Assembly: GCA_045637525.1 (NCBI GenBank)
Contig: JAZTZP010000070.1
Location: 9,265 to 73,264 of the forward strand
Source of the DNA: JAZTZP01 sp045637525
GTDB lineage: Bacteria > Bacillota > Clostridia > UBA1381
DNA: 64,000 nucleotides
Direction: 5' to 3'
In this document: in pieces, positions 8,128 through 15,882 of the stretch
How positions within the stretch are numbered: position 1 is the stretch's first letter
Layout of the letters: every line of letters starts with the position of its first letter
Notes under the pieces: generated by a model
The model's database searches: none
The model's input: only the letters and a program-made list of their open reading frames with translations
What the model was told of the DNA's origin: nothing
Position numbers and translations under genes: made by a program

Positions 8128-9992
8128 ACCCCAACCTCACATTCCATTTCAGTAGGCGTACTTGCTACGTAAATACTCTTGATGTTAAGTTTTGTATTTT
8201 CAGCTATATTATTGTCAAACAGATATCTTGAAAGCGGATTTATCAGCATACTTTCAACAATGTTTCCTATACCACGAGCACCGTTTGAAAGGTTCTGTAA
8301 TGATTCTTCCAAAAGCGTGTTCATTGCAATATCTGAAAGTTCTAAAGTAATCTTTTTCTCTGATGCAAGGTTTCTTATAATCTTTTTAACCTGAGATTCA
8401 AGAATAAGCTTTGCAACATCAGGTCTTATGTAATCAAATACAACAATATTTTCACCAATACGGTTTAAAATTTCAGGTCTGCCTAATTCCAACTTGAAGT
8501 AATCTTCTATCGCAGAACGCACATTTTTTTGTATTGTCGCATAGTCCATTGTACTGTTAACATTCTCTGTACGAACACCACTTGCATCTCTTGTATAAAT
8601 ACCAAGATTACTGGTGAAGATAATGATACATTCTGAAAAATAAACTGTATTGCCCTGACCATCAGTCATTCTGCCGTCTTCAAGTATTTGAAGGAACTTA
8701 TCTAATATTGAAGGATGAGCTTTTTCTATTTCATCAAACAACAATATAGAAAATGGGTTATCTTTAACTGCATTGGTAAGCTGCCCACCTGCTTCATAAC
8801 CAACATATCCCGGAGGCGCTCCAAGAAGTTTTTGGTCGGAATGACTTTGACCATATTCACTCATATCAAATCTGATACAGCAACTTTCATCACCGAACAG
8901 TTTCTCTGCCAATGTTTTTGCGGTCTCTGTTTTACCAGTACCTGTCGGGCCGGCAAAGAAAAGAACGCCCTTTGGCTTACTCTGTGATGAATGCTGTAAG
9001 CCTGACATACCTGTGATTGCACGTTTGATAACATCAAGTGTCTTTGTAATTGCACCATCCTGACCTTTTACTCTTTTTCTGAAATCTTCTTCTGCATTTT
9101 TGAATTCTTCTGTTTCGAGCTTGTTCCATGGATTTTCTTTGATGCCGTATTTATATAAATCAATAACATCACACATCTTGTTCATGTGTATACCTTCGTT
9201 TTTACACAGCTTACGAAGACCGTTCAGTTCAGTAAAGCTGAATCCTTCGGTTAATGCTATAAACTTATCTTGTATCTTTTCAAGTTCATCAGGTTTGTCT
9301 ATAAAATATGCGTTGTCTTCAACATAAATATCGCTTGCAAAGAATGTTGCAAAATTAGGACCTTTAACAAAATTTTCTCTTTCTTCTTTTGAAGGAGTAG
9401 GAAGTGTGATTGTCTTAACATTAGGATTATCATGATAGAACCATACCGGAATATCATTTACCTTATTAACAATCATAATCAAGATGTTTTTGAGCATGCC
9501 ATTATCGGTTTTAACATCTTTGCTTTCAAGAGATGTAAGCAAAAGAGAAGTAAAACTATCAACCTCATTTTGCTCCATACTATCAGGAGAAGGAATATAT
9601 CTTGACGCAAGATTCATCACAATTGCAGTTGCTTCTTTACTTTGCGAAAGAGCAGTTTTCACCCATTCTACGGTATTGTTGCTTTTGAAGTTGGCATTGA
9701 TGCGACCGTTTGAAGGATTTTGGTTAATAAGCTGCCCAAATCTTTCAATATAGCCTTCTTCTGCATTGTTATAAAACCCTTGCATGCTATCATAGAATGC
9801 AATGTTCTGATAACCTAAATCCTTGAAGAAATAGTGCATATATGCAGTGAGTCTTAATATACTGCCTTTTGCGATGCTACCTTCTTCCGGATAGCTGTAA
9901 ACATCAAGAACATTACCTTCAACAATAATCAAAGGCTTGATCTTGCTGAATATTTCTAATTCTTTGTGCCATTTTGGAATAAAATCACTCAT
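8124..9992 (-). CDS. ClpA/ClpB-like AAA+ ATPase
   Basis: A 622-residue protein. The C-terminal half is a class-2 Clp/Hsp100 AAA+ module: Walker A GPTGTGKTE near residue 347, the Clp signature FDMSEYGQSHSDQKLLGAPPGYVGYEAGGQL, Walker B ILLFDEIEKAH near 419, sensor IIFTSN, and a C-terminal D2-small-like domain with GARGIGNIVE. Residues 1-270 resemble a second ATPase-like fold (IIVEGNVLD, ATAIVMNLASRY) but lack a Walker A motif, so it may be a degenerate first ring. No ClpP-binding loop is evident. Length is well below ClpB (about 860). The start follows the LRR stop directly, with GGAGGGGA upstream. The family unfolds or remodels proteins; the target here is unknown. Confidence 0.9.
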   Translation of the reverse strand: MSDFIPKWHKELEIFSKIKPLIIVEGNVLDVYSYPEEGSIAKGSILRLTAYMHYFFKDLGYQNIAFYDSMQGFYNNAEEGYIERFGQLINQNPSNGRINANFKSNNTVEWVKTALSQSKEATAIVMNLASRYIPSPDSMEQNEVDSFTSLLLTSLESKDVKTDNGMLKNILIMIVNKVNDIPVWFYHDNPNVKTITLPTPSKEERENFVKGPNFATFFASDIYVEDNAYFIDKPDELEKIQDKFIALTEGFSFTELNGLRKLCKNEGIHMNKMCDVIDLYKYGIKENPWNKLETEEFKNAEEDFRKRVKGQDGAITKTLDVIKRAITGMSGLQHSSQSKPKGVLFFAGPTGTGKTETAKTLAEKLFGDESCCIRFDMSEYGQSHSDQKLLGAPPGYVGYEAGGQLTNAVKDNPFSILLFDEIEKAHPSILDKFLQILEDGRMTDGQGNTVYFSECIIIFTSNLGIYTRDASGVRTENVNSTMDYATIQKNVRSAIEDYFKLELGRPEILNRIGENIVVFDYIRPDVAKLILESQVKKIIRNLASEKKITLELSDIAMNTLLEESLQNLSNGARGIGNIVESMLINPLSRYLFDNNIAENTKLNIKSIYVASTPTEMECEVGV

Positions 9993-10982
9993 TTATTTCC
10001 CCTCCTGTATATCCTTTTCAAACTCGTTTAAATGCTTTATAGGAATATTGTTCTTTCGAGCATATTGTTGAGCAGAACTTCCTGGCAAACAGTAAAAAAC
10101 AAATTTTTTATTTAAATCTGCTCTAAAACTCCCTCTTAAAAGATCATAAAAAAATCTATCATTCATTCCTAGAAAAGCGACATTTGTAATATGATGTTCA
10201 TATTTAGAAAATAGCTCTGCTCCTATGTCAACATCATTAGCAGGAATTATAATATTATAAATGTTAGTATCCGAGAAACAAGAAATCCCCAATCTTTTTA
10301 ACTTATTAGGTAAATTAATTGTTTTCAAATTTTTGCAATAATGGAATGCGTCATCATCTATTTCTTCCAAACCTTGAGGACACTTTACATCAATTATATC
10401 TGAAAACATAAAAGCTCCTCGAGGAATTTTTAAAATCTGCTGTGGTAGTGTTATGTCTTTCAGTCCACTTCCTTTAAAGACACGTTCACCCAACTCAATT
10501 AATGTTTCTGGTAGAATAATATAATGCATTTCTTTACAGTTTAAGAATACTTCATCTCCAATTTTTCTTGTAGGGAGATTGTTTATTAATTCTGGGACAA
10601 TAACTGTTTCTTTGCTAAATCCAACATACTTCGTTATTTCAACACCATCCTGATATGGTTGCCACTCAAAATCAGATTCGTCTGCTGAATTATCAATAAA
10701 TTTTTCAATTGCGCCCATAGATGATTGTACTTCTTTCTCTGCTTGTTGAGATATATTATGAAGAACTTCAAGTTCTTCATTTTTTTGAGCGTCAGGCATC
10801 TTTTCTCCTGAAAGACTTTCCATTAAACTCACGAGTTTATTTGCACGCTCCATTTTATCAATTTGTTCACGTGCTTTTTCGGATACTTCAATATTCTTTA
10901 TTGCAGTAATTTCTGCTTGTAATAATTCAACTTGTTTTTCAAGTTTCTCTATTCTTTGTAAAAGCTCTGTATTATCCACCAT
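9993..10982 (-). CDS. Cytosolic coiled-coil / BspA-type leucine-rich-repeat protein
   Basis: A 329-residue protein without signal peptide or membrane anchor. Residues 1-75 are a coiled coil (LLQRIEKLEKQVELLQAEI). Residues about 105-310 carry LRR_5/BspA-type repeats with the usual pattern of I-x-LP followed by I-x-x-x-AF (for example MHYIILPETLIELGERVFKG, ITLPQQILKIPRGAF, LKTINLPNKLKRLG). Such repeats bind proteins. BspA-type repeats are usually on secreted proteins, so a cytosolic coiled-coil version inside a signalling operon is unusual. It overlaps the radical-SAM gene by one base (TGATG) and abuts the AAA+ gene. A recognition or adaptor role is inferred. Confidence 0.85.
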   Translation of the reverse strand: MVDNTELLQRIEKLEKQVELLQAEITAIKNIEVSEKAREQIDKMERANKLVSLMESLSGEKMPDAQKNEELEVLHNISQQAEKEVQSSMGAIEKFIDNSADESDFEWQPYQDGVEITKYVGFSKETVIVPELINNLPTRKIGDEVFLNCKEMHYIILPETLIELGERVFKGSGLKDITLPQQILKIPRGAFMFSDIIDVKCPQGLEEIDDDAFHYCKNLKTINLPNKLKRLGISCFSDTNIYNIIIPANDVDIGAELFSKYEHHITNVAFLGMNDRFFYDLLRGSFRADLNKKFVFYCLPGSSAQQYARKNNIPIKHLNEFEKDIQEGK

Positions 10983-11542
10983 CAGCCCTCCTTCATAAAA
11001 TCAGGTTTATGTATTCCTACCGATACAATTCCACCATTAGTGGTAAAATTTTGTATCTTATTTGTTTCGCTGTTTAAATATGTTTCGTATTTGCTTTGAT
11101 GTTTCTTATCTAAAATATGAATGCGTTGATTTGAAGAACCTCGAAGCAAAGAATTGTCATTTAATTCTTCTACATACTTACCATCAATTAGAACAGATAT
11201 ATTTTCAAGTTGTTTTTCTGTCAGTTCTTCAATTTCAAACCCTGTATAAACTAAAATATCATCACTGATGGGCTTTAACATCTTCAAAAGATGTTGCACT
11301 TCTTCTGATTGCTCTATTGGATCGCCACCGGTAATTGTAAAGCCATCAACCGGATTTGTATCTGAAATTTGATGTATTAATTTTAATACCGAATCAATGT
11401 TTATTTTATATTTCTCCTGCTTTTGCCACAATTCAGGATTGCTACATCCTTTGCAACCGTGACAACATCCACAAAACCAGATTCCGATTCGCTTTCCTGG
11501 GCCTAAAACTTCAACAGGATACAATATCCTTGCTATATACAT
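10982..11542 (-). CDS. Radical-SAM activase-like protein (NrdG/PflA type)
   Basis: A 186-residue 4Fe-4S radical S-adenosylmethionine protein of the short activating-enzyme type. The N-terminal cluster motif is Cys-x3-Cys-x2-Cys (in FCGCCHGCKGCSNPELW), followed by the SAM-binding TITGGDPIEQ, a GGE-like motif with Asp in place of Glu. Relatives abstract a hydrogen to generate a glycyl radical on a partner enzyme. No glycyl-radical enzyme (RVxGY-type C-terminus) is in the window, so this is an orphan. A GTG at 11545 is possible, but ATG at 11542, overlapping the FHA stop as TGATG and with GAGGGA 7 nt upstream, is preferred. The operon position suggests modification of a partner in the system. 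Confidence 0.85.
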   Translation of the reverse strand: MYIARILYPVEVLGPGKRIGIWFCGCCHGCKGCSNPELWQKQEKYKINIDSVLKLIHQISDTNPVDGFTITGGDPIEQSEEVQHLLKMLKPISDDILVYTGFEIEELTEKQLENISVLIDGKYVEELNDNSLLRGSSNQRIHILDKKHQSKYETYLNSETNKIQNFTTNGGIVSVGIHKPDFMKEG

Positions 11543-12141
11543 CACTTTTCCCTCACAACAAGATACACTGCCAGCTCTTGGCGACTTCCGTTATTAACAC
11601 AACCGCCAAGTCCTATTTCGTCATCTGCTTTAAGTAGAGTAGGAGTATCATTTGATATTTTCTCGTTGTTTACATAGGTAAAGTTTGTGCCGCTTAAATT
11701 AATTATGTATAACGCTTCACCCTCTGACACCAATTTTGCATGACTTCTGCTCACATAAGATTTATTAGATATAAATTCTTTTAGCACATTTTCTCTACCA
11801 ATGATGATTTCACTGTTATTTGGAACATCGTATGTATATTCTCCTGAAACTTCAGCAAGAACATATTGTTTGCAACAATTTTGAGTCTTAGGTGTAGGAA
11901 GAATGTCTGAAATATCTTCATCACAAGAGCAGCATTTTCTTGCAGCAGGCAGATTTTCTGCACCACATTCACATATCTTAACCATAGGGGCTTCCGATTC
12001 AACATCGTATGTAATATTTTCAGTCGCTTCATCCACAACCTTAACAGACATCAAATCTGTTCCGCAATTAGAACATTCTATAAATATAGGATTGTTATGT
12101 TCGCCACAACTGGGGCATACTTTATATTTTTCCATTTTCAT
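11542..12141 (-). CDS. Double zinc-ribbon FHA-domain protein
   Basis: A 199-residue protein (numbering here counts from the alternative GTG at 12144). Two zinc ribbons come first: C10-x2-C13 with C24-x2-C27, and C58-x-C60 with C72-x-C74. An FHA domain fills residues about 100-195 with the core motifs IIIGRE (Gly116, Arg117), SRSHA (Ser132, His135) and the TYVNNEKI turn. FHA domains bind phosphothreonine peptides, so this is the natural reader for the kinase in the operon. Two TYDV sequences in the linker are possible phosphosites. The start overlaps the coiled-coil gene's stop as TGATG. Confidence in domains is high; partner assignment is inference. Confidence 0.92.
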   Translation of the reverse strand: MKMEKYKVCPSCGEHNNPIFIECSNCGTDLMSVKVVDEATENITYDVESEAPMVKICECGAENLPAARKCCSCDEDISDILPTPKTQNCCKQYVLAEVSGEYTYDVPNNSEIIIGRENVLKEFISNKSYVSRSHAKLVSEGEALYIINLSGTNFTYVNNEKISNDTPTLLKADDEIGLGGCVNNGSRQELAVYLVVREK

Positions 12142-13460
12142 CACTCATTTCTATGTTGTTTTTTGCTTTCGTTCTTTACGCTTCTGCGCTCAGTCTTAAA
12201 TGTTTCAACTTCTGTTTTCATATCATAATCTGAGGTGTTTATAATCTGTGCATACTCCGCTTTGGGCGGGAGATGGCTAACTCTGTTCTTGCACACAATT
12301 CCTTTTGTTGCAAGTCTTTTTTCAAATTCCGTAAACTTATCACAGAATGCAACCATTTCATCTTCCAGTCTTGATGCTTCTGATGAAGAAGGAAGTCTGT
12401 CTGTATTATCTATGCCACCAAGTTCCATTGCAATTTTACCTTGATTGTCATAGCGGATGTTTACAGCAGTGCCTTCACTGAAAGTATATAACTCATCGCG
12501 GAAACGCTTGCCGCTTTTCTTGGTAACTTCACGGCTACCAATTAAATCATATCCCATTTCTTCCATAACTTCATCGATTGTCTCTGCAATATATTCCTGT
12601 TCGCTGTTTTCAAGAGCTTCAGCTTCAAGTTTTGAGATTTCTGCTTTCAAATCAGCAATGCCACTTTCAGATATCTTGAACATCTTGGGAGTGATATGTG
12701 CATCAGCGCAAAGAATTTTATATTCTGCCTCAAGTTCTTCAAACTCTGCACCGTAAATTTCAATATCCTTTATGTAAGATTGACATTCTTCTATAAGAGG
12801 TTTTACTGTTACCGCATTGAAATTTTTTATGAAATCATCATTATTTATGCTGTTTGCTCTTTCTATGGTGTTTTGCACTTTTACTCTGAGTTCTAATGGA
12901 AGAGTAGGAGTAGAAAGCAAATCACCTAATGCAGATGTAATATCATCTTTTGCGGATGAAACCACTGGTTCTTGTGGCACTTCCCAAGATAGGTCAAAAG
13001 CTGTACCAAGGTTTTCTTGAATATCAGAGGATATCTGAGTTTTCAATTCAGCTGATTGCTTTCCGCAATTCTCAACATCTTTTAATAACTTAGTTGTTTC
13101 ATTTTTAACTGCTTTCAAGTTTTCAAGAATTGCCTTTTTTCTGCTTAATTCCTCGTCAGATATCGTAATGACACCAGGGCGCTGATAATCGGACATAGCA
13201 TCAAATCTGTCGGATAACGCTTTTTTCAAGCATTCAATCTCCGACATCTTTTCTTTTAAGCTATTTGTAAGTGCAATGCTTTCATTGTTACCACAATTAT
13301 CATATATTTGTATGCTCCCCAAAGAAACAGAAACTTGATTTTGAAGTACTTTGATTCTCTCAATACAAGACAAAATACTGCTATCGCATCTATTTTGAGC
13401 GTTCAAGTTTGCTCTTTGTTCCGGAGTAAGTGTATATTCGGAAGTTTTTGGACCACTCAT
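12141..13460 (-). CDS. Coiled-coil protein of unknown function
   Basis: A 439-residue, highly charged, predominantly helical protein with long predicted coiled coils (about 25-150 and 215-300). No signal peptide or membrane segment is seen. The N-terminus, MSGPKTSEYTLTPEQRANL, looks like a short conserved tag with several Thr/Ser/Tyr, reminiscent of N-termini in other bacterial coiled-coil proteins, but I cannot name the family. A small alpha/beta region at about 310-400 contains GYDLIGSREVTKKSGKRF and NIRYDNQGKIAMELGG, resembling a globular cap. The start has AGGAGG upstream, 16 nt after the membrane-protein gene. Scaffold or filament-like roles are possible. Confidence 0.75.
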   Translation of the reverse strand: MSGPKTSEYTLTPEQRANLNAQNRCDSSILSCIERIKVLQNQVSVSLGSIQIYDNCGNNESIALTNSLKEKMSEIECLKKALSDRFDAMSDYQRPGVITISDEELSRKKAILENLKAVKNETTKLLKDVENCGKQSAELKTQISSDIQENLGTAFDLSWEVPQEPVVSSAKDDITSALGDLLSTPTLPLELRVKVQNTIERANSINNDDFIKNFNAVTVKPLIEECQSYIKDIEIYGAEFEELEAEYKILCADAHITPKMFKISESGIADLKAEISKLEAEALENSEQEYIAETIDEVMEEMGYDLIGSREVTKKSGKRFRDELYTFSEGTAVNIRYDNQGKIAMELGGIDNTDRLPSSSEASRLEDEMVAFCDKFTEFEKRLATKGIVCKNRVSHLPPKAEYAQIINTSDYDMKTEVETFKTERRSVKNESKKQHRNE

Positions 13461-13476
13461 ATTTTACCTCCTGATT

Positions 13477-14193
13477 TTAGATTTTATAGTCTTTTATTAA
13501 AACCTTCATTTCTGCAATAGAAACTATATCTTTTTCTATGTTTTTTAATAATTCACTAATTTGCTTTTTGTCATCACTTAGTATTTTTACATAATCGAGC
13601 AAATCAGAATAATTTTGTGGAGTATCTTGGCTATGGTTTAAATGTGTAAAAATATTTCCTTTTTCTTTTTGATATACAACATTTTGCATACTATCAAAAT
13701 ACACCATTAGTTTACGAGAATTCTCGCTAATATCTGTTTCTGTTAATAAAGAAATTAATTTTCTGATTTGCATCTCTTTTTCCCAATGTTGATTAATTAT
13801 TGATAATGTTTTATCAACAGAAGATTTATGACGCTTTATAACATCAATTATTCGCATTTTCAAATGTTTGTATTTAATTTCTTTCTGACACTCAATCGCC
13901 CCTGCTGAAAAGTAAATTATAAAAATTGTAAAACCGATAATTGCAGAAATTGGCAACCAAGCTGATTCGGCATCAGAAAAAAATACTTCAATCACATCAT
14001 CCATTCCGCTATATGAATATCCGCCAACCATAGGTAAAGCCAGAAAAAACAGAATAACAATAACAAAATTAGTTGTTGTGCAAATTAGAGATTTTAATTT
14101 GCGATTTTCCATATTACCTAGTTGTGTATTTATAAAATTCACATTGCAAAATATTAAAACTATCAATACAATTAATGCAATGAATCCAGCCAT
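13477..14193 (-). CDS. Three-TM membrane protein with cytosolic helical tail
   Basis: A 238-residue protein. Hydrophobic helices lie at about 2-21, 35-58 and 79-101, followed by about 135 residues of charged, helix-rich sequence likely in the cytoplasm (MRIIDVIKRHKSSVDKTL...). I do not recognise the family. The ribosome site GAGAGGG overlaps the last codons of the kinase gene, and the start is 6 nt beyond the kinase stop, so translation is probably coupled. It is the only clear integral membrane component of the operon and could localise the complex to the membrane or act in membrane disruption (inference). Confidence 0.75.
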   Translation of the reverse strand: MAGFIALIVLIVLIFCNVNFINTQLGNMENRKLKSLICTTTNFVIVILFFLALPMVGGYSYSGMDDVIEVFFSDAESAWLPISAIIGFTIFIIYFSAGAIECQKEIKYKHLKMRIIDVIKRHKSSVDKTLSIINQHWEKEMQIRKLISLLTETDISENSRKLMVYFDSMQNVVYQKEKGNIFTHLNHSQDTPQNYSDLLDYVKILSDDKKQISELLKNIEKDIVSIAEMKVLIKDYKI

Positions 14194-14199
14194 TTTATT

Positions 14200-15882
14200 T
14201 TACCCTCTCAAACTCTCTTTCCATTTTTTCAGTTCATCGCTTTTACCCAATGCCATTAACCAACATTCAAATTGAACATCAAGATTATCGCGAAAATCTA
14301 TCAGTTTATGGCAAAATTCCTGGAATACATCATATGATTCGTTAAGCAAGCCCTTCATATGTTCTGCAAGTTCACCAACGGTTCTGAACTGTTTTCCGTC
14401 AAAGTTAAAAATCTTCTGACCGGAGAGCATATATGCCATCATATAATAAGTTTTTTCCGCATTGCTTTTTCCGTCAACAGTCTGCATTGCCTCAATATTC
14501 TTAGCAGCATTTTTAAGTTCCTGATTGTTTGCAACTCTTAATTCTACATATTGAGTTAAGAGTTTTTCAGACAGAATGCTTTCATAGAAAGCATAATCAG
14601 ATTTATCATTTTTCCATAACTTTTCAAGCATAGAACGACCTAATGCCGGAAGGTTTTCAAAACTTTTACCTTTCCAGTAGAATGTTTTGAGTTCAGGAGC
14701 GAGTTTATATATGGTTGTCCAGAAAATCAAATCATCGCTCTTTGTACCTTTTCTTGCTTCTTCTTCAGCATCATCACATACTCTTGCACATTTTTGATTT
14801 GAGCTATTTGCAAAGTGAGGAGCAAGATAACCTCTAAATAATTCTTTTTTGCCATCGTTCCAATGTGTTGCTAGTTCAATAATTAAACTGTGAACATCTG
14901 TAAAATCTTTTCCGTTGAAGTTATACGGTTTCATATCAACACGACTGTTGCCAACACCTTCGCCAGGGATAGTCTGTTTTTTACCTGCACACCAATTTCT
15001 AACCTCTTCATAAGTCCATCTTCTATTGGGGTTGTCCTTGTTCTTACGATTTGTTATATCGTAGTATGTAAGTGCATTGATAAAATCTGCAAGTTCTGTC
15101 GGCATATCCTTTGGTACGGGTATTCTTTGTACAGAAGTGTATTTTTCAATTTCATCAGGTGACATATGTGCATAAGGAGTATAACCACAGAACAGTTCAA
15201 ACACAGTTACGCCAAGTGAATAATAATCTGATTCTGCTAAAAACAAACTTCTGAATGTTTCCGGAGCAGAATATTCAGGCGTCATTCCTGTGCGTGTCAT
15301 TACAACTGTATTACCTGATTCACGCACTGAACTGATACCAAAGTCAATAATTGCAACATCTTTTCCGTTATCACAAAGCATGATGTTAGAGGGCTTTAAG
15401 TCCTTGTGAATTATTTCTTTATCATGCAATGCTTTAAGACCGGCATTGATACAAGGAATAATATTATTCTTTAATTCCTCAAAAGAAAATTTTCTTCCCT
15501 GAATACTACCGTTTTTGTAATACGGCAATATCTCAAAAGGCATTCCGTTGATTGTTCCTGTTTCGTAAAGCTTTGCGATATAAGGAGAATCAATTTGTTT
15601 AAGGATGCTTGTTACTTCGGGTTTTACTGCAAATTTTCTTCTGTAAATCTTTGCAATAAACTTTTCACTGTTATAATCACAAACATACAAATCGGCTTCA
15701 CCGGTGTTTATGTCGAGTTTGCTCACTACTGTGTATTTATCGCAAAGGGTTGTGCCTTCTGCGATGTTGCTTAGATTGCTGATTTCTGTATTAATTACAG
15801 TTGCATTATTAGGCTGCAATTCAGAATTTATCACAGTACTGTTTGAGTTGTTAATAGGGTTTATCATTGTTTCGTTACTCAT
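14200..15882 (-). CDS. Hanks-type Ser/Thr protein kinase with C-terminal repeats
   Basis: A 560-residue kinase. The catalytic domain spans about 45-300: ATP-binding Lys78 (FIAKIY), catalytic loop HKDLKPSN (His159, Lys160, Asp161; the usual HRD Arg is Lys), DFG at 180-182, and APE at 206-208 preceded by a Thr-rich activation loop (VVMTRTGMTPEYSAPE). The first 35 residues hold three spaced Thr motifs TMIN, TVIN, TVIN (Thr5, Thr16, Thr28), candidate autophosphorylation/FHA-docking sites. The C-terminal 250 residues contain three copies of an F-x-GK-x-F unit (near 318, 401 and 494), possibly a protein-binding repeat. There is no transmembrane helix, unlike PknB-type kinases. It starts one base into the helicase stop, with GGAGG upstream. 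Confidence 0.93.
   Translation of the reverse strand: MSNETMINPINNSNSTVINSELQPNNATVINTEISNLSNIAEGTTLCDKYTVVSKLDINTGEADLYVCDYNSEKFIAKIYRRKFAVKPEVTSILKQIDSPYIAKLYETGTINGMPFEILPYYKNGSIQGRKFSFEELKNNIIPCINAGLKALHDKEIIHKDLKPSNIMLCDNGKDVAIIDFGISSVRESGNTVVMTRTGMTPEYSAPETFRSLFLAESDYYSLGVTVFELFCGYTPYAHMSPDEIEKYTSVQRIPVPKDMPTELADFINALTYYDITNRKNKDNPNRRWTYEEVRNWCAGKKQTIPGEGVGNSRVDMKPYNFNGKDFTDVHSLIIELATHWNDGKKELFRGYLAPHFANSSNQKCARVCDDAEEEARKGTKSDDLIFWTTIYKLAPELKTFYWKGKSFENLPALGRSMLEKLWKNDKSDYAFYESILSEKLLTQYVELRVANNQELKNAAKNIEAMQTVDGKSNAEKTYYMMAYMLSGQKIFNFDGKQFRTVGELAEHMKGLLNESYDVFQEFCHKLIDFRDNLDVQFECWLMALGKSDELKKWKESLRG

Noticed and set aside
6494..15882. Type VI secretion regulatory module (PpkA/PppA/Fha/ClpV)
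   Set aside because: The kinase, phosphatase, FHA and Clp set matches in spirit, but no tube, sheath, baseplate or membrane-complex genes are present and the organism appears Gram-positive. Kept only as an analogy.
12141..15882. TerY-type tellurite-resistance phospho-signalling locus
   Set aside because: There is no vWA (TerY), TerD or TelA family gene in the operon; only the kinase/PP2C/FHA parts are shared.
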